A stretch of 64,000 nucleotides of DNA from M30B19 sp041741535 (GTDB taxonomy: Bacteria > Planctomycetota > Planctomycetia > Pirellulales > Pirellulaceae), in contig JBGSJV010000113.1 in assembly GCA_041741535.1 (NCBI GenBank), positions 47,691-111,690 on the forward strand. Direction: 5' to 3'. The notes under the pieces were generated by a model. The model saw only the letters and a program-made list of their open reading frames with translations. It was not told the DNA's origin and did no database searches. Below are positions 52,019-61,740 of this stretch, piece after piece. A program made the position numbers and the translations under genes. The number at the start of each line of letters is the position of its first letter. The stretch's first letter is position 1.

Positions 52019-55000
52019 ATGCAGGACCGACAGCCATCAGAACCGAACTCGTCGGACGCAGCGACACTGGGACATCGATTGACCAACGTGGCTCCGGTTG
52101 ATTCATCTAGTCACGGTGCCACGCCGTTTGATTCTTCGGCCTCGCTTGGATGCCGTCCAACCGACTTTATTGGCACTGGGGGGAAGCCGGTATTGCCGGA
52201 TTGGGGTGCCGAGGAACACGAGCAACGCTATGACGTTCAATCCCAATTGGGCCAGGGGGGGATGGGGCAAGTCGACCTGGCCCTGGATCGGCGTCTGCGA
52301 CGCTTGGTGGCGATCAAACGAATTCGATTGGACATCCAACATTGTGAGGTAATCGTCTCGCGATTTGTTGCAGAGGCGACAGCCTTGGCCAGTTTGCCGC
52401 ATCCCAACATCGTCCAGATATACGACTTCGGCCAAGATGCTCAAGGATTGTACCTAGTAATGGAGTATTTGGCCGGTGGAAGCCTAGCTGACCTACTTAG
52501 ACGTCAAGGTCCGTTGACGGAGACTCAGGTCTTGGATTACTTGCTTCCACTATGCGACGCGCTCCGAGTTGCACATGAAGCGGGCATTGTTCATCGAGAC
52601 ATCAAGCCAGGAAATGTTCTTTTGAGCCAAGACGGGCGCCCCAAGTTGACCGACTTCGGTTTGGTCAAGATGCTGCGGCAGGCCACCGAGTTGGAGCAAT
52701 CCCAATTGCCGTTACCCAGTATCACGGTCACGGGAGTTGCCTTGGGGACCGTCGACTACATGCCCCCGGAGCAGCGACAGGCTTTGGGGCACGTCGATGC
52801 GCGATCCGACATCTGGAGTTTGGCAGCAACTGCCTATGAATTGCTGACGGGTCAGGGGCCGCGAACGATTCGATTGGATCGAGTGCCTTTGAGATGGCAA
52901 GCGATCTTGAGTCGGGCGTTGGAAGAATCTCCAGATCAGCGATTTCAAAGTGCCGCGGATTTCCGTCAAGCGATGAGTGAGTTGCCTGCAGCCGCGAATC
53001 CGCACGCGCCGTTAAACATTGTTACGGGGCAATGTCATTACTGTCATGCCGTCAATGATACTCAACGTCGTTTTTGTCATGCTTGTTCCAAGCCTTTGTA
53101 CCGTCCATGCCGAAGTTGTCAAACCGTGATGGCAGTGTGGTACGACGTTTGCGGTGAATGTGGGAAACGACAGAGTGAAGTACTTGAAGAGCGACGCCTA
53201 AAGTTGATTGGTATGCAGCAGCAGGCTGAAGCAGCTGCTGCACAGGGGAACTACCTACTGGCTAACAAGCTCAGCAACGAAATCAGAGAAGGCGCTGATC
53301 CGGATTTAGGTGAGATTACAAGTTGGCTTGATGCTTTTGCCCCTGAATTGGACCAAAGACTTCGGGCACAACGACTCGAAATCACGCGACTAATTCGTGC
53401 GGCAGTCGAGTCCCTCGAACAATACGATTACGCCCAAGCCGTTAAATCGTTGTCGTTGATTCCAGTATCCGTTCATGGCACGATTGTTCCAGGCACAGGC
53501 AACAACATCGATCATCTGTTACGGCAAACGCGGGCCAAGGCCGAATTGGTTCAGCAATTGGATGGCAAGATTCGAATTAAAGTCAAAGAGAAACAACTGG
53601 ACGATTTGTTGCCGATCGTGGAGCAGTTCTTGCTACTGCAACCGACTCACGCCAAGGTCCTGAAGTTGGCGGAGCAATTGCGATCGCGAGAGGCACGACA
53701 AGCACCGTTGAAGTCTTCGGGATCGGTAGGTTTGCCCGTTTACCTCAAAGAATCGGGATTTGGAGTTGCTGAATCGCAAACTCCGCACGATGACAGCGAA
53801 AGCGACGTCAAACCTCGACCATCGATTCGAGTGCCGTTCTTGTCGGCCGGGGCGTTCGTCGGTCTTTTTATGATGGCTGCAGCGAGTTGGTTCTGGTTCG
53901 GAAAAACTGATCAGAAACCTACTCCTTTGGGCGGTGCGAACACTCAGGTTGGTGGGACGAAAGATGCAATTGCCGTAGCTGTTGTAAATTCGTTGGGCAT
54001 GTCGCTGCAGCTAGTCAATCCTGGTTCTTTTACAATGGGCAGTCCTCTAGACGAAGAGGGACGGAATGATGATGAAGTTGCTCAACGCGTCAATATTCGA
54101 AGCGCCTTTTACTTGGGCACCTTCGAAGTAAGTGTTGCCCAGTACAATCAAGTTATGGAACTACCGTCTCCGACCGCTTCCGCAGCTAATCTTCCCAAGA
54201 CTGATGTGACGTGGGAGCAAGCGATCGCGTTTTGTTCGCGGTTGAGTCGTCATCCGGAAGAACGGAAAGCTGGACGCGAGTATTACCTGCCCACGGAATC
54301 TCAGTGGGAGTACGCCTGCCGAGCAAACACGACTACTCCGATCGCGTTGAACAGTGAATTGGAGTCGATTCCCGAGTATACGGCCCTGCAGGAAAAGAAG
54401 TTGTTACCCGTCAATGCGACGACGGCCAACGCTTGGGGGTTATACGGTATGAATGGCAATGCACGGGAATGGGTCTCGAGTTGGTACGGTCCGACCCTAG
54501 TTTTCAAAGTTGAATTGAATGGGCCACCATTTGGCGAGGAACGAGTTGTGCGAGGTGCTAAATTCGGTGCTCCGTTTTCGTTTCGCTCGGCGTTTCGAGA
54601 TCGAATGCTTCCGCATCAATCCACGGATGATTTAGGATTCCGAGTTGCCATGAAAATTTTGCCCAAGGGGCTGAGGCAGGTCGATCCGATGAGTCTGCTT
54701 CCCGATAATCAATTCGCAAACGCTCCAAAGGGCAAAGCCGACGATTCAAACTTCAAGAATAACGTTTTGTCGGAACGACGATACACCACACAGGAATTGG
54801 CAGCCCAAAAAAGGCAGCTGGACAATGCGGTCCAACTCCAACTTCCGGTGGAATTCCAAAATACGGTAGGCATGAAGTTTCGCTGGTGCCCTCCGGGTGC
54901 ATTCAATATGGGCAGTCCCTTGACCGAAGCCGGACGCGGTGATGATGAAATGCAACATCACGTCGAGCTTACCCGAGGTTATTATCTCGGTATCCACGAA

Positions 55001-55633
55001 GTGACCCGAATGCAATATGAACTGGTAACTGGAACGGAGCCGCGTGGAATTCGCGGACGCCATAAGAATGGTCCGGCCAGTGGCATTAGTTTCGCGGACG
55101 CAACAAAATTTTGCGAACTGCTCGCAAAACTCCCGACGGAAGCTGAAGCGGGACGTCGCTATCGATTGCCCACAGAAGCCGAATGGGAATATGCATGTCG
55201 CGCAGACACTCAAACCGCGTATTTCTTTGGGGATGATCCGATACACTACAGAGATTATGTTACCATCCGAGATCATTGGTCGGACACGGCGCAAGTTGCG
55301 GAAAAATGGCCCAACGCTTGGGGATTCTATGATATGCTCGGTGCCCCTTTCGAATATTGTAGCGGATGGTACGGCCTCTACCCGGCGGGGAAAGTACAAG
55401 ACCCGGACGGACCTGTTGGTGGCACAAGTGTTATTGTCCGCGGAGGGTTTGCGGACCGATCCGGTTTAAGTGAAAAATATGACGTGGTTGAGTTTCGATC
55501 AGCCAAGCGTTCCAAGACGCGTCAAGGTGACGCTCATGCAGATTTCAGTTTTCGAGTTGTAATGATTCCGCGTGGCGTGGAGGAAACGGAAACTCAATGG
55601 ATTAAGAAATCCGATGAGGCGCCGATACCATGA
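52019..55633 (+). CDS. Ser/Thr kinase with zinc ribbons, TM helix and two FGE-like domains
   Basis: A 1204-residue protein. Active kinase at about 70-325: GQGGMGQVD, Lys100, HRDIKPGN (Asp194) and DFG 212-214. Residues about 339-385 hold two adjacent zinc ribbons (CHYCHAVNDTQRRFCHAC, CRSCQTVM ... CGECG). A helical region follows, with a TM helix at about 604-627. After the TM come two SUMF1/FGE-type domains (about 655-880 and 945-1185). Neither has the catalytic Cys pair after RG(G) near its C-terminus. The helical linker (LLQPTHAKVLKLAEQL) resembles that in the next gene. The FGE modules would be outside the cell membrane and the kinase inside. First gene of the signalling cluster; the next gene overlaps it by four bases. 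Confidence 0.93.
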   Translation: MQDRQPSEPNSSDAATLGHRLTNVAPVDSSSHGATPFDSSASLGCRPTDFIGTGGKPVLPDWGAEEHEQRYDVQSQLGQGGMGQVDLALDRRLRRLVAIKRIRLDIQHCEVIVSRFVAEATALASLPHPNIVQIYDFGQDAQGLYLVMEYLAGGSLADLLRRQGPLTETQVLDYLLPLCDALRVAHEAGIVHRDIKPGNVLLSQDGRPKLTDFGLVKMLRQATELEQSQLPLPSITVTGVALGTVDYMPPEQRQALGHVDARSDIWSLAATAYELLTGQGPRTIRLDRVPLRWQAILSRALEESPDQRFQSAADFRQAMSELPAAANPHAPLNIVTGQCHYCHAVNDTQRRFCHACSKPLYRPCRSCQTVMAVWYDVCGECGKRQSEVLEERRLKLIGMQQQAEAAAAQGNYLLANKLSNEIREGADPDLGEITSWLDAFAPELDQRLRAQRLEITRLIRAAVESLEQYDYAQAVKSLSLIPVSVHGTIVPGTGNNIDHLLRQTRAKAELVQQLDGKIRIKVKEKQLDDLLPIVEQFLLLQPTHAKVLKLAEQLRSREARQAPLKSSGSVGLPVYLKESGFGVAESQTPHDDSESDVKPRPSIRVPFLSAGAFVGLFMMAAASWFWFGKTDQKPTPLGGANTQVGGTKDAIAVAVVNSLGMSLQLVNPGSFTMGSPLDEEGRNDDEVAQRVNIRSAFYLGTFEVSVAQYNQVMELPSPTASAANLPKTDVTWEQAIAFCSRLSRHPEERKAGREYYLPTESQWEYACRANTTTPIALNSELESIPEYTALQEKKLLPVNATTANAWGLYGMNGNAREWVSSWYGPTLVFKVELNGPPFGEERVVRGAKFGAPFSFRSAFRDRMLPHQSTDDLGFRVAMKILPKGLRQVDPMSLLPDNQFANAPKGKADDSNFKNNVLSERRYTTQELAAQKRQLDNAVQLQLPVEFQNTVGMKFRWCPPGAFNMGSPLTEAGRGDDEMQHHVELTRGYYLGIHEVTRMQYELVTGTEPRGIRGRHKNGPASGISFADATKFCELLAKLPTEAEAGRRYRLPTEAEWEYACRADTQTAYFFGDDPIHYRDYVTIRDHWSDTAQVAEKWPNAWGFYDMLGAPFEYCSGWYGLYPAGKVQDPDGPVGGTSVIVRGGFADRSGLSEKYDVVEFRSAKRSKTRQGDAHADFSFRVVMIPRGVEETETQWIKKSDEAPIP

Positions 55634-57186
55634 GCCAACCAGATGTTTTTGATGGAATATGCTCGCAATGCGGGACACAAAACGACGGCCAACGTAAGTT
55701 TTGCTTGCAGTGTGCGGGTCCCCTCCGCTACTCATGCCTCGTGTGTAGTTATCAAAATTCAACGAGCCAAAAGGCATGCCAACGTTGCCGAACCGATCAG
55801 GCACTCGAACGCGAAATACGAGAGCAATGCACAATTTATCAGCCAGAATTTGTCCGGGCCTGCGAAGCCCTACAGGAAGGTGACTTCAAGCGAGCGTCAG
55901 CGATTTTTGGAGCGATCCCGCACAACCTTCATTCTCGTTTGGTGACAATTGATGGACGGGATGTATATGAACTTTTGTCCGAATGTCTTAGTCAATTAGC
56001 GGTGTTGAAATCTCTCAAGCAGTTGGTGCGACAGCAGCTCGAGGCTAAAGCTTGGTGCGACTTGGAGGCTTCGATTGAAGCTTTGCTGAAGCTTCAGCCC
56101 AACAACGCCGAGTTCTTGAAGCTTCGCTCGCAAATAGAGACGCGTCGCCAGCGACTCATGTCCATTCCGCCGAACGTCGCTAACGAAACGAAATTCGCCG
56201 CGGAGGTAACACCGGAAATCGCAGCTGGTCCGGCAAGTCTCGCTAACCGCGTGGGTCTTGCGGTCCCGACCATGCCCGCCAAGCAAATACACTTCAAGCC
56301 ATTCCGTTGGGTTTTGTTTGGCAGTATTGTTACCTCCCTCGGCCTAGTATTCAGCGGTTGGTGGTTCGAGTGGGGGCAATCAAGCGAGCGGTCCGAACGC
56401 CCATCGCTGGCTGTCACGAAGAAACAATCCGTAGCGCACGCCTTGGTGCCAGGAATCGCGGAGCGAATGGCAGCCGCTCTGAAATCGTCGCCAACCGCGG
56501 TTCCTGATATCGAAAACTCGATTGGAATGGAGTTTATATGGTGTCCGCCGGGCGAATTTCTCATGGGCAGCCCCGAGACAGAGTCGGGGCGTCGCGACGA
56601 TGAACAACAACATCTCGTTCAGCTAACCTCCGGTTTTTATCTCAGCCGCTACTTGGTTACCGTGGAACAAGCCAGCCTTGCCATTCGCAAACCAATCCAT
56701 GCACAATATCTCGAACAGGCTTACCATTTTTCCACTTGGAACGATGCCACCATTTTTTGTCGTCAATTGACCAATCTGCCAGAGGAACGTTCGGCCGGTC
56801 GAGTGTACCGATTGCCGACCGAGGCGGAGTGGGAGTACGCGTGTCGTGCTGGAACCACAACGCCCTTCTATTTTGGTGAGGACGTCGAACTTTGGGTTGC
56901 CTACTCTAGTTCCGGAGGCCCGGTCGGACAAAAAATCTCGAATCCGTGGGGCTTTTTCGATATGGCTGGCGGCACGACGGAATGGTGCCAAGATTGGTAC
57001 GCGCCGTTCAATTCTAACCGGCAAATCGATCCGCAAGGCCCAGACCAAGGCGCACAAAAAGTATTTCGTGGCCAATTTCGATCCGCACGGCGTGTCGTGA
57101 GTTCCGGCGTGCAATTGAAAAGTGGATCGTCGACGGGACTTCGATTGGTTGTTGAGATACGAAACCCGCAGGAAAGTTCGGAATGA
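55630..57186 (+). CDS. Zinc-ribbon/TM/FGE-like protein
   Basis: A 518-residue protein that starts inside the kinase stop (ATGA overlap). Zinc ribbon pairs CSQCG, CLQCA, CLVCS and CQRC at about 11-53 are followed by a helical linker (LLKLQPNNAEFLKLRSQIE), a TM helix at about 223-245, then an FGE-like domain at about 295-514 (GMEFIWCPPGEFLMGSPETE, YRLPTEAEWEYACRAG, GTTEWCQDWY). It lacks the catalytic Cys pair. It parallels the non-kinase half of the preceding gene, so they are paralogues. Probably a co-receptor or adaptor. Confidence 0.92.
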   Translation: MSQPDVFDGICSQCGTQNDGQRKFCLQCAGPLRYSCLVCSYQNSTSQKACQRCRTDQALEREIREQCTIYQPEFVRACEALQEGDFKRASAIFGAIPHNLHSRLVTIDGRDVYELLSECLSQLAVLKSLKQLVRQQLEAKAWCDLEASIEALLKLQPNNAEFLKLRSQIETRRQRLMSIPPNVANETKFAAEVTPEIAAGPASLANRVGLAVPTMPAKQIHFKPFRWVLFGSIVTSLGLVFSGWWFEWGQSSERSERPSLAVTKKQSVAHALVPGIAERMAAALKSSPTAVPDIENSIGMEFIWCPPGEFLMGSPETESGRRDDEQQHLVQLTSGFYLSRYLVTVEQASLAIRKPIHAQYLEQAYHFSTWNDATIFCRQLTNLPEERSAGRVYRLPTEAEWEYACRAGTTTPFYFGEDVELWVAYSSSGGPVGQKISNPWGFFDMAGGTTEWCQDWYAPFNSNRQIDPQGPDQGAQKVFRGQFRSARRVVSSGVQLKSGSSTGLRLVVEIRNPQESSE

Positions 57187-57351
57187 AGCCGAATCAAGGG
57201 GCGTCCCACCGGTCATCCCGCGATTCTGGCGAACGTGTCGTGACCCTGAGGACAAGTTGTCTGCAGTCGGTCGGCGTAGTAGGATAATTCTCACGCGTTA
57301 ATGCCCGGACGCCATGTCGCCATTTTAATTGAGGGGGAGAAGTCGAAGCTG

Positions 57352-58422
57352 ATGCCCGAGTCATTTAGAAAGCCTCTTCAACTCGTTTCCCCATCAACAC
57401 AGATTCCGACCGTATTGGATTCGTGCAAACAGTCGAGTCTTCAGCGAAACACAGCAACAATTTCCGCGCGTGGATCGTCACTGCGTGAAAACGAACACCG
57501 ATTGGAGGAGAGGGGTTTCGGCAAATCTTGGCTTCTCGTAGTAATGGTCGGAATGTTATTGTTTATTGCTGCCATTGGAATTGGATTGGTCGCATTTTCA
57601 CGGCAGTGGGCACCGCCATCTCCTCCGGAACCCTCGGAACTAGCTCACCAGGCGGCCCAGCAACGTCAACAGTCGAGCGCCGAAAAACTTGGAATTCCAG
57701 TCTATTATCAAAACAACATCGGGATGGAGTTTGCGTGGTGTCCGCCAGGCGAGTTTCTAATGGGGACCCCCAACACGGACACGGGATTCCGGCCCCAGGA
57801 GCGGCAGCATTTCGTCCACCTGAGTCAGGGGTTCTACATGAGCAGGCATGAAGTGACCGTCGATTTGTTTCGACAGATAATGAACCGCGACGACGTTACC
57901 GATGCAGAGCGTGACCTTCCAGCCACAAACGTCACTTGGAATGAGGCCTTTGAGTTTTGTGAGCGTCTCACGAGGTTGGAAAATGCGGAGGGTTGTCGCT
58001 ATCGTTTGCCCACTGAAGCGGAATGGGAGTACGCGTGTCGCGCTGACTCAACGACCACTTGGTTTTTCGGATCGACCGAGCCGCACTTGAAGCGTTATGG
58101 GTGGGTCCAAACGAGCAAAGGTTCGGTCTTGAATCCGGCGGGACAGTTGCAGCCGAATCCATGGGGACTCTTTGACATGTACGGCAATGCGTGGGAATGG
58201 TGCGCGGATCATTACGATTCCTATCCACTTGATCAACTTACAATCGATCCGAGGGTAGTGAAGCCGAATAATGATCGAGTTCGTCGAGGGGGCAGCGTGG
58301 GTCGATACTCCATTGAATCCACGAGTAGCTCGCGCAACGCCCTAAAGGGTACGGTGCGAGATCGCGAAACCGGTTTTCGGGTTGTGCGGACGGTTACGTC
58401 TCCGCTGGCACCGAGGCCGTAA
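57352..58422 (+). CDS. Membrane FGE-like domain protein
   Basis: A 356-residue protein. N-terminal cytoplasmic tail, TM helix at about 59-83 (WLLVVMVGMLLFIAAIGIGLV), then an FGE-like domain at about 123-352 with GMEFAWCPPGEFLMGTP, YRLPTEAEWEYACRAD and YGNAWEWCADHYDS. It ends with VRRGGSVGRYSIESTSS with no catalytic Cys. ATG 57352 is taken because GGGGGAG precedes it; the longer in-frame start at 57301 is possible. It lacks zinc ribbons. Third FGE protein of the cluster. Confidence 0.9.
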   Translation: MPESFRKPLQLVSPSTQIPTVLDSCKQSSLQRNTATISARGSSLRENEHRLEERGFGKSWLLVVMVGMLLFIAAIGIGLVAFSRQWAPPSPPEPSELAHQAAQQRQQSSAEKLGIPVYYQNNIGMEFAWCPPGEFLMGTPNTDTGFRPQERQHFVHLSQGFYMSRHEVTVDLFRQIMNRDDVTDAERDLPATNVTWNEAFEFCERLTRLENAEGCRYRLPTEAEWEYACRADSTTTWFFGSTEPHLKRYGWVQTSKGSVLNPAGQLQPNPWGLFDMYGNAWEWCADHYDSYPLDQLTIDPRVVKPNNDRVRRGGSVGRYSIESTSSSRNALKGTVRDRETGFRVVRTVTSPLAPRP

Positions 58423-58435
58423 CGGAAGCCAGAGA

Positions 58436-60046
58436 ATGAGTGACATCATTGAACAGTACGTCGAATTATTTTCTCGAGAATTGTCGGACAAAACACCGGA
58501 GTGCGTCGTCCAAACGCTTCGCAAATTGACCGAGCAAGGATTGATTTCCGATGCCATTGCCGAGCAAGTCGCACAACGCTTTGCCGAACCGACGCTGGCC
58601 GTCGCGAGGGGAATAACAGAAACAAGTCAGCAACCGGTTCAATTGGAAATCGATTGGGGAATGAAACCCAAGGTTGGAATGGAACTGCGTCCCCATTTCC
58701 GTTTGCTGACTGGACCCAAGAAATGCTTGGACATTGTGGTTTTAATCGATACTCGATTGGAGCACGAGCCACACGCTGCTTTGCCGACGTTTCGTTCATC
58801 CGAGGCAGGCAGGTACGAGTTTTACGCCGCTTTTCGCACGATGTGTCACGGGCAGCCATGCCTGCCGGGACAATACACGATCGACTTGTTCATTTTGTTG
58901 CAAACGCCCGAGTCCGACGATCACGTGGTCTTGCATGGTTCCCTACTATTAAATGTCATCGATGCAGGATCTGCTAATGCACCCGTTCTGGAAATTGTTT
59001 CTGGTGAACAATCGTTGATTAATCTGCAGGGTTTGGACGTGGAGCGGTTTGCCAAAGTTGTCGCGCGGGCCGAGACAGCCGGACTGATCAATGTCGTCAG
59101 TCGGCCTCTGGCGCCAAACGCTGAACCATGCTCGAACTCGGAGGGTTTGGAACTTCAGAAACGGACGGTTACCCAGCAATGCGAACTAAAGCCTATTTCG
59201 TTTACCGCGGATCCATTGCCGCGACAAATCAAATGCTCGGATGTCCCCGCGATCGAACGAGCAATGCTGCGATTAGACAATGGGCAGCGTTGGATCCTGA
59301 TTCCATTCGCCACGCCAAGTCACTATGTCAAATTTGGTCGAGATCGTTGGCCAAGCAACGATATCACTCTGCGTCATTTGCCACGGACACCTGCCAATGA
59401 CGGCCAGTCATTAAAAATTTCTCGCACCCATTTTAGGCTCGGGATGGACGACCACGGCCTAATGATCACCGATCACTCGGCCAATGGATTGATCGTCGAT
59501 GGAGTTACGGTCAAAGAATATCGTTTGACCCGTCTGGCCCGTCCAACCGATGAAATCCGCTTGGAATTGGGGACTGGCGATTTGTTGACACGGTTCGAAT
59601 TAGGGCTCGTGGTCGCCGCGGGTCGCCGCGGTGATCGACAGGAGACGATATTGCGACAACGCTTTTTGGCGAAGCTACTCGGGTGTGTTGAACCGCCAGA
59701 TATCTGGCAAAGGAGCGTGGACTTCGGTATCCAGTCGGTGGGGATTTACCGCAGGACCAACGCGTGCGGAGAAACGTATCATGTACTTCTCGAATATGTC
59801 GACTTCGCATATGACTCGCCTCGTCAGCAATTGGAACTCGCCACTAGTTCGACAGATTCGGTGGCTCGCGTCATTTTTGCTAGACGGCGATTTTGGCTAG
59901 AGAAGACGGCAGTTTCGTGCCCAATCAGCGTTGACGGTGTTTATCTGCACTCTCAGACGATTGTGGGCCTGCGGTCTGGTAACCGGATCAAGATCGGTGA
60001 CGTCGAAGCCTGTTTTGAGCAAATCAGTCAACTTGGGCTGGAGTGA
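58436..60046 (+). CDS. FHA-domain phosphothreonine-binding protein
   Basis: A 536-residue soluble protein. The FHA domain at about 281-360 has the conserved GRDRWPSNDI, SRTHFRL and ANGLIVDG (Arg, Ser-Arg-x-His and Asn-Gly of the pThr pocket). The N-terminal 200 residues are a beta-rich domain, perhaps a structural one, with no recognised family. The C-terminal 170 residues are of unclear fold. ATG 58436 is 13 bases after the stop of the preceding gene. In this context it should read threonines phosphorylated by the kinase at 52.0 kb. Confidence 0.9.
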   Translation: MSDIIEQYVELFSRELSDKTPECVVQTLRKLTEQGLISDAIAEQVAQRFAEPTLAVARGITETSQQPVQLEIDWGMKPKVGMELRPHFRLLTGPKKCLDIVVLIDTRLEHEPHAALPTFRSSEAGRYEFYAAFRTMCHGQPCLPGQYTIDLFILLQTPESDDHVVLHGSLLLNVIDAGSANAPVLEIVSGEQSLINLQGLDVERFAKVVARAETAGLINVVSRPLAPNAEPCSNSEGLELQKRTVTQQCELKPISFTADPLPRQIKCSDVPAIERAMLRLDNGQRWILIPFATPSHYVKFGRDRWPSNDITLRHLPRTPANDGQSLKISRTHFRLGMDDHGLMITDHSANGLIVDGVTVKEYRLTRLARPTDEIRLELGTGDLLTRFELGLVVAAGRRGDRQETILRQRFLAKLLGCVEPPDIWQRSVDFGIQSVGIYRRTNACGETYHVLLEYVDFAYDSPRQQLELATSSTDSVARVIFARRRFWLEKTAVSCPISVDGVYLHSQTIVGLRSGNRIKIGDVEACFEQISQLGLE

Positions 60047-60132
60047 TTTTCGCTTGTGTGGCGATTCGCGGCTGGATAAAATCGGTAGTAGCTTGTGGCG
60101 GCCAACAAAACCGAATTTGAAGGGTACTAACA

Positions 60133-61740
60133 ATGGGTCAAATCGAAAAAGGACGGTGGCAGCCGGAGCCACAAGAAATCATCGGGCGACTGGACTTGGC
60201 GGATCGGCCTCGTTTTTTTGATTCCGGATTGATTATCGATCCTGGTACTTGGGCTTTGTTGATCGACGCGGGGCAAATTCTGGCTGAACTACCCCCGGGC
60301 GTGTATACCACCGCAAACTTGGTGGAGCGTGGCCGACAAGGCAACGCGACTTCGCTTAGTATCTTGTTGGCTCGCCAACAAGATGTCTACGTGCAATTCA
60401 ATTGTGACAACTACCTGACCCAGGACGATTTGTTAGTGTCGGCGAGCATGGAGTTGACTTTGGTAATCAAGGACATTCGTGCTGTTTATGGCCGCCTTTT
60501 GGGTTCTCGAAAATCGTTGACTCACGATATGGTCCAGCAAATTCTGTTGCCTCTCACGAAACAACTATTACTGGAGACCATGGCATCGTTTCCTTTAGCA
60601 GATGTGCAAGCGACTTCGGCTCGATCAATGGTTGAAGGCACGTTACTTCCCAAACTGAATAGTTCCTTGAATCGATTTGGATTAGCCGTGACTTCCCTGC
60701 GGTCGTGGATCGTCAGACAGAATGTGTTGGATTCCTATCGGCAAACACTAGCGAATAAGCGCGCAGTGGCGCGGGAGCAGTTCGCGAACCAAGAAGCGAA
60801 AGTTGAATTGACCGCTGACCGAATGCGATTGGAACTCCAGCGACGCGAGGAATCCAATCATCTAAACCTGAAGGCTCACCAAAAAGCCAATGATCGGTTG
60901 GCGAACGAGGTGGCGGTTAAGATGCAACGTATGCAAATTCGAAACGAACTACAGCAAGCCATGGTCGATGCGCAGATCGATTCGTGGAATGCTAAAAGCA
61001 AGTTGGTCGATTTCCGGCGGAATCGTGACCGAGAGAACCTCCTCAGCGATCACGAGTATCAAAAGTATGCGACCGAGCTTGACAACGACAAGCAGCAGCA
61101 TTTGACTCGCCATGCAAACGTCATGAAACAGTTGGAGATCCAGCAAGCTGCGGATCTAGCTGGGTTGCGATTGGAGCTGGACTTCGCCCATCAACGTGAA
61201 GCACATCGTGCTGAACTGGAGTTAACTCGATTTGTCGAAGAAAACGCAGACAGTGATTGGCAGACTCATTTGCAGCGCGAAATGAATCGTGCCGAAATGC
61301 TGCATAAACAGCGTTTACAGGAAATCGAATTGATGCGTGAGCAAACAAGGGCGCAACATACCGCCAGTCATGACGTCGATTCACAATCGCTGCAACAGCA
61401 AATTTGCGTCGAACGATTGCGGGGCGACCTGCGATTGACGCAAGAGCAACAGGCCAGTCGAGTTCGCCGAGTGGCAACGGAAACCGAGCAGGCGATCAAA
61501 GACCTGCAATCGGAAGCCGAGATTCGCCACCGCCAGCGAACCCATGAGTTGCACTCCAATGTGCTTCGTCAACAGCTCGATGCATTGGCCCAGCTCAACG
61601 TACTCAATCAGACTCAGGACGTCGCTCTGCCGGTCGCTCCAACCAGTACGGCGGCCGAGCCGCCGCCAACGATCGCCAATGCCAGTTTGCTTGCCCAACT
61701 AGCCGAGTTAAACCGAAGAACCGCGTCCTCGGATACCTAG
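60133..61740 (+). CDS. SPFH-like/coiled-coil scaffold protein
   Basis: A 535-residue protein with no TM helix or signal. Residues about 30-195 resemble an SPFH/band-7-like domain (GLIIDPGTWALLIDAGQILAELPPGVYTT, then LVIKDIRAVYGRLL). From about 200 to 480 it is a long Gln/Glu/Arg-rich coiled coil, ending in a Pro/Ala-rich tail. The SPFH call is by pattern, not by search. Likely an oligomeric scaffold for the signalling complex. It ends the co-directional run; the previous gene is 86 bases upstream. Confidence 0.82.
   Translation: MGQIEKGRWQPEPQEIIGRLDLADRPRFFDSGLIIDPGTWALLIDAGQILAELPPGVYTTANLVERGRQGNATSLSILLARQQDVYVQFNCDNYLTQDDLLVSASMELTLVIKDIRAVYGRLLGSRKSLTHDMVQQILLPLTKQLLLETMASFPLADVQATSARSMVEGTLLPKLNSSLNRFGLAVTSLRSWIVRQNVLDSYRQTLANKRAVAREQFANQEAKVELTADRMRLELQRREESNHLNLKAHQKANDRLANEVAVKMQRMQIRNELQQAMVDAQIDSWNAKSKLVDFRRNRDRENLLSDHEYQKYATELDNDKQQHLTRHANVMKQLEIQQAADLAGLRLELDFAHQREAHRAELELTRFVEENADSDWQTHLQREMNRAEMLHKQRLQEIELMREQTRAQHTASHDVDSQSLQQQICVERLRGDLRLTQEQQASRVRRVATETEQAIKDLQSEAEIRHRQRTHELHSNVLRQQLDALAQLNVLNQTQDVALPVAPTSTAAEPPPTIANASLLAQLAELNRRTASSDT

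Noticed and set aside
53990..58422. FGE domains considered as active sulfatase-maturing enzymes for the sulfatase at 9056
   Set aside because: All four lack the catalytic Cys pair.
52019..61740. Diversity-generating retroelement target among the FGE (C-type-lectin-like) domains
   Set aside because: No reverse transcriptase or template/variable repeat pair seen in the window.
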